Assembly (NCBI GenBank): GCA_050084985.1
Contig: JBITNC010000002.1
Location: 28,644,001-28,708,000, forward strand
Source of the DNA: Nageia nagi
Lineage: Eukaryota; Pinophyta
Length of the DNA stretch: 64,000 nucleotides
Reading direction: 5' to 3'
Shown: positions 60,180 through 64,000 of the stretch, in pieces
How the letters are laid out: each line of letters opens with the position of its first letter
How positions within the stretch are numbered: position 1 is the first letter of the stretch
The notes under the pieces: generated by a model
Seen by the model: only the letters and a program-made list of their open reading frames with translations
What the model was told of the DNA's origin: nothing
The model's database searches: none
Made by a program: the position numbers and the translations under genes

Positions 60180-63100
60180 ATGGTTGAAACCTTCATACCC
60201 AAGCATATACTCGATGGTTCCAACTTCGGCATATGGGAACCTTGTATGAAAGCTGAGTTACAAGCAAGGAAGCTATGGTAGATAGTTAATGAAGACTTGG
60301 TCACTCCTACAGATGAGAAGGCTCTTGAAATCTACAACTTAAAGAATGAGTTAGCAACTTCAATGATTTATTATGCAGATTTAGATGACGTACTTCTCGT
60401 GATCTCTTCTTCAACATCAGTAAAGGAAGATTGGGATAGGCTAAAGAAAATTTACCTTGGGTCAAAATTTTCAAGAAGGTTCACTATTTTACAAAAGTTG
60501 TTGTAATATTGTCAAGGTGAAGATGAAAGTGCTTCTATTTACTTGACCAAAATCATTGACCTCAGGACACAACTGGTTGGCTGTGGGTACGACTGGATCA
60601 ATGATGAGTTCATGGTCTTCATCATTCTTCAAAGCCTTTCTACAAAGTTTAGTAACTTTGTCACGGTTATGGAAACTAGGCTCGATGATGAAGAAGATGT
60701 CATCTCTCTTGATAACCTTTCTAGACTCCTTCTGAAGCATGAGAAAACTTTGAATAAGAAAATGTTGAACTTTTCTCCAAAGGACAATAGCATTGCTCTA
60801 GGAGCAACCAAAACTCCTTTCAGGAAGAAGTTTAATCATTATAAATTCAAAGATAACAAATCCTCAACTACCTTCAGGAAGCATGAGAAAAAGGGCAACA
60901 ATAATGGCAACTTCATGTAAAGGAATGACAAAGTTGGATCAAGCAATCCAACACCTAAGGAAAAGTTTGATGAAAATTATAACTTTTGTGGCATCTTTGG
61001 GCACAAAGAGTATGATTATCGTAAAAAGAAATTTGCTCAAAAAGATAAGGGAAATGCAAATGTGAAAAATTTCTATAATAAAAAGAAGAACAAGCATGCT
61101 GCTACTGTTGCCTACTACTCAATGACTCAAACTATTTCAAATGATTGGATTGTTGATTCAGGATGCACTAATCACATGTGTTATGAAAAGGATAAGTTTG
61201 AAAACTTTCATAAGTACAAAAAGGATGTAGTTGTGATAGGTGATAATTCAGTCCTTGATGTTCAAGGAATAGGGAGTGTGAAGATTCATGGAAAGGTTCT
61301 TGATAATATCTTTTATGTGCCTAAACTAAGGATGAATCTTATCTTCGTAATTCAGATTACAAGGAAGGATACTCATTTGAGTTTACCTCACACTCCTGGT
61401 GTGTTAAGAAAGGACTTACCACCTTGATGAAAGGATCAGTAAAGGATGACCTTTATATTGTGGAACAAGTTTCTTCAAAGATGTGTCTTGCTGCAAATGT
61501 TTATTCAAAGGGTAATCTTTGGCATCAACAATTAGGGCACATTAACCATAAGAGTTTTCAAGATATGAAAAATCAAGAACTTTTGGAAGGTTTACCTAAT
61601 ATTTCACACACAATTGGTATTTGTGAAAGGTGCATTTTAGGAAAGATGAATAGGCAAAAGTTTGAAAAAGATAAGGCAACTCGGGCTACTCATCCTCTTC
61701 AGCTTGTGCATTCAGATTTAATGGGTCCGTTTCAGACTAAGTCTCTAGGGGGAGCTTCTTATGTTCTAACCTTCATTGATGACTTCAGTAGGATGACATT
61801 TGGTTATCTACTTGAGCATAAGGATCAAACTTTTGACAGGTTTAAAGACTTCAAGGCTCTTGTTGAAAATTAAACTGATTTTAAGATCAAAATGCTGAGA
61901 TCTGATAATGGAGGTGAGTATAATAGCGATGAGTTTAACAACTATTGTGTTAAACATGGGATCAAGCGGTAATTCACAATCCCTTACACCCCTCAACAAA
62001 ATGGAGTTGCTGAAAGGAAGAATCGAACCATTATGGAAATGGCAAGATGCATGTTGGGTAACCTTCCTAGTTTCTTATGGGGTGAAGCTATTCACACTGC
62101 TATTCACACCCTAAATAGGTGTCCTACTAAAACAGTTGAAGGTAAAACTCTGTATGAAGCATGGACAAGAAAGAAACCTAACATCTCACACTTTAAGGTC
62201 TTCAGTTGTGATGCATTTGCCTTCATTACCTCAGAGAAAAGAAAGAAGTTGGATAAAAGATCAGAAAAATGCATCTTTGTGGGGTATGATAATCAACATA
62301 GAGGTTACAGGCTCTACTCCTCATCCCATAAAATAATCTTTGTTTCTAGGGATGTCAAGTTCAATGAACTTCCTAAGGATATGACTTTTCATGCTGAGGT
62401 GTCTGATTCAGATGATTCTTCTCCTGCACCTAACTGGTTGGATGATCATGTAGGGAAGTCACCACAAGAGCAAAATTCTCCAGCTCAGAGAATTACAAGA
62501 AGTATGACCTTGAATAAATCTTTATTTGCCAAAATTGATAATACGAATGAGCCATCAACCTTCAAAGAAGCTTCTAAGCAAGAGTGCTGGATGGAAGATA
62601 TGAAAGTTGAGTATGAGGTGCTCATGAAAAATGAAACTTGGGATTTAGTTCCTTATCCCAATGAGAAAAATGTGATTGAAAATAAATGGATATACAAGGT
62701 CAAGTACAATTCTGATGGAGAAATTGAAAAATACAAAGCAGGGTTAGTGGCCAAAGGATTCGCTCAGGAATATAGTATTGATTATGAGGAAACCTTTGCT
62801 CCTATGGCCAAGATACCTACTGTCAAGATAATCCTTGCTCTTTCTGCAGCTCAAGGATGGAAAGTTTTTCAACTTGATGTCAAGAGTGCATTTCTCGATG
62901 GTGACTTGGATGTAGAAATCTACATGAATCAACCAGAAGGATTTATTCCAGAAGGTAAAGAGTCTTTTGTGTGCAAGCTAAAGAAGTCTTTGTATGGACT
63001 TAAGCAAGCACCTAGAGCATGATATAAGAAAATTTTAGAATTCTTTGTAGATATTGGTTTTTCCATGTGCTTCTTTGACTCAGATCTTTATGTACTCAAT

Positions 63101-64000
63101 CAAGGAAAAGATGTGGTCTTAATTCTCCTTTATGTGGATGATCTTCTCATAACTGGCAATAATATTGAAATCATCCAAGAGTGCATATCCAAACTGAAGG
63201 CAACATTTGAAATGACTGATCTAGGTCTATTGCATTACTATCTTGGGATGCAAGTATACCAACATAAAGATTGTACTTATCTTAGTTAATCTAAGTATAT
63301 ATCAGACATCTTGCAAAAGTTTCGAATGAAGGAGCGTAGATATGCTGCAATACCTATTTCTCTTAGAATCATTGTATCTCTGAGCTCAGATTCTCAGTTG
63401 GCTGATGCTACAACTTATAGGCAATTGATCGATAGTCTTCTGTATCTAACTATCTCTCGACTTGATATTACCTTTGCAGTGAATCTGATGGCATGATTCA
63501 TGAAAAAACCATATGTTGAGCACCTCACTGCTGTTAAGCAAATCTTGAGGTATGTGACAGGGACAAAGGATCTTGCCCTTAAGTATTCCAAAGTGCCCTT
63601 GATTATTCTCTTCGGGTTCTCAGATTCTGATTATGGGGGAGATAGAGATGATAGAAAATCAACCTCTGCATATGTGTTCAGCATTGGTTTAGGTGCTATC
63701 TCTTGGGCTTTCAAGAAGCAACCTACTGTGACTCTTTCTACCATCGAAGCCAAATATCAAGCCATGTCTGTTGCCACCCAAGAAGCTATTTGGCTAAGGC
63801 ATCTTCTGAATAAAATTGGGTATAAGTAAAATAGCCCATCTCTTATTTCTTCAGACAATCAATCGGCTATCTCTTTGGCTAAGAATCCTGTGTTCCATTA
63901 GAGAACCAAACATGTGGAAATCCAAGCCCATTTTATTAGGGAGAAGGTTCTAGATGACATCATACACTTGGAGTATTATCCATCTACTAAAAAATCCGCT
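60180..64000 (+). pseudogene. gag-pol: A4 gag-pol (incomplete at the window edge)
   Basis: Starts at ATG 60180 (MVETFIPKHILDG). Gag has stops at 60279, 60507 and 60918, and its zinc knuckle has lost Cys 1 and Cys 3 (YNFCGIFGHKEYDY). The protease motif is DSG, so intact. A one-base deletion near 61366 shifts the frame before integrase, and stops follow at 61872 and 61969. From 62033 to 63022 a 329-codon frame covers the integrase end, linker and RT start ([12 protein letters not shown]). Later pieces carry YVDDLLITG and SDSDYGGDRD, with stops at 63020, 63287, 63494 and 63827. The frame continues past the window. Confidence 0.92.

Larger units (their letters stand above)
56388..64000 (+). mobile_element. 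Copia element A4, 5' part (runs off the window)
   Basis: Consists of a 489-bp 5' LTR, degenerate primer-binding site, 3.3-kb leader and gag-pol almost to the end of RNase H at the window edge. Preceding bases ACAGT are the expected target duplication. It is the youngest layer of the nest in this window by position, yet it already has several stops. Confidence 0.92.

Overview
The window is plant nuclear DNA. It holds one recognisable host gene, a diacylglycerol kinase on the minus strand with large AT-rich introns, and a dense nest of degenerate Ty1/copia retrotransposons with canonical iMet primer-binding sites. The intron sizes, the retroelement load and an unfamiliar degenerate coding block at the left edge suggest a large-genome plant, possibly a gymnosperm. 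That species guess is inference only.

Layout. (1) 1-2175: about eleven copies of a short hairpin-containing motif (GAGTGC-AAAA-GCACTC, then GGTGC). (2) 2176-5309: a frameshifted, unidentified coding block, probably transposon-derived. (3) 5787 to about 19100, minus strand: a cluster I (DGK1/DGK2-type) diacylglycerol kinase. Six coding exons are well supported and give 693 residues; the last exon is uncertain. One intron begins with GC instead of GT and contains the remains of a hAT transposase. (4) 19140-19752: the probable promoter side of that gene, with a perfect 62-bp tandem duplication carrying a G-box and a 431-bp foldback element. (5) 20315-22760: 130-bp repeats, then a broken Ty3/gypsy-like gag. 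(6) 22761-64000: nested copia elements of two LTR types, called A (LTR 489 bp) and B (about 500 bp) here.

Nesting. Element B1 (LTR from 22761) is split by the complete element A1 (22964-32288, target duplication GGATT). B1 resumes at 32289 and is broken in gag by B2 (LTR 35690-36189). B2 is broken in the protease/integrase region by A2 (40233-47170, duplication CTTAA). B2 resumes at 47171 and is broken at the end of RNase H by A3 (LTR 49883-50371). A3 is broken in the reverse transcriptase/RNase H region by A4 (LTR 56388-56876), which runs off the window. No copy is intact. A2 carries a large internal inversion, and its 3' part looks like unpolished assembly sequence with a false partial duplication.

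Most interesting observation. These copia elements have a leader of about 3 kb between the primer-binding site and gag. The two sides of the leader are conserved, but the middle differs from element to element. In four of the five complete leaders the middle holds an antisense reading frame that begins at an ATG. Three resemble the N-termini of host proteins: an ALDH3-type aldehyde dehydrogenase (A1), a UIM/MINDY-like deubiquitinase (A3) and a BAHD acyltransferase (B2). A4 carries an unidentified one. Conserved splice-like signals (AG|GTATA shortly after the primer-binding site, and TGTAG just before the gag ATG) suggest this cargo sits in a leader intron. The sequence therefore points to a retrotransposon family that repeatedly captures the 5' ends of host genes in antisense.
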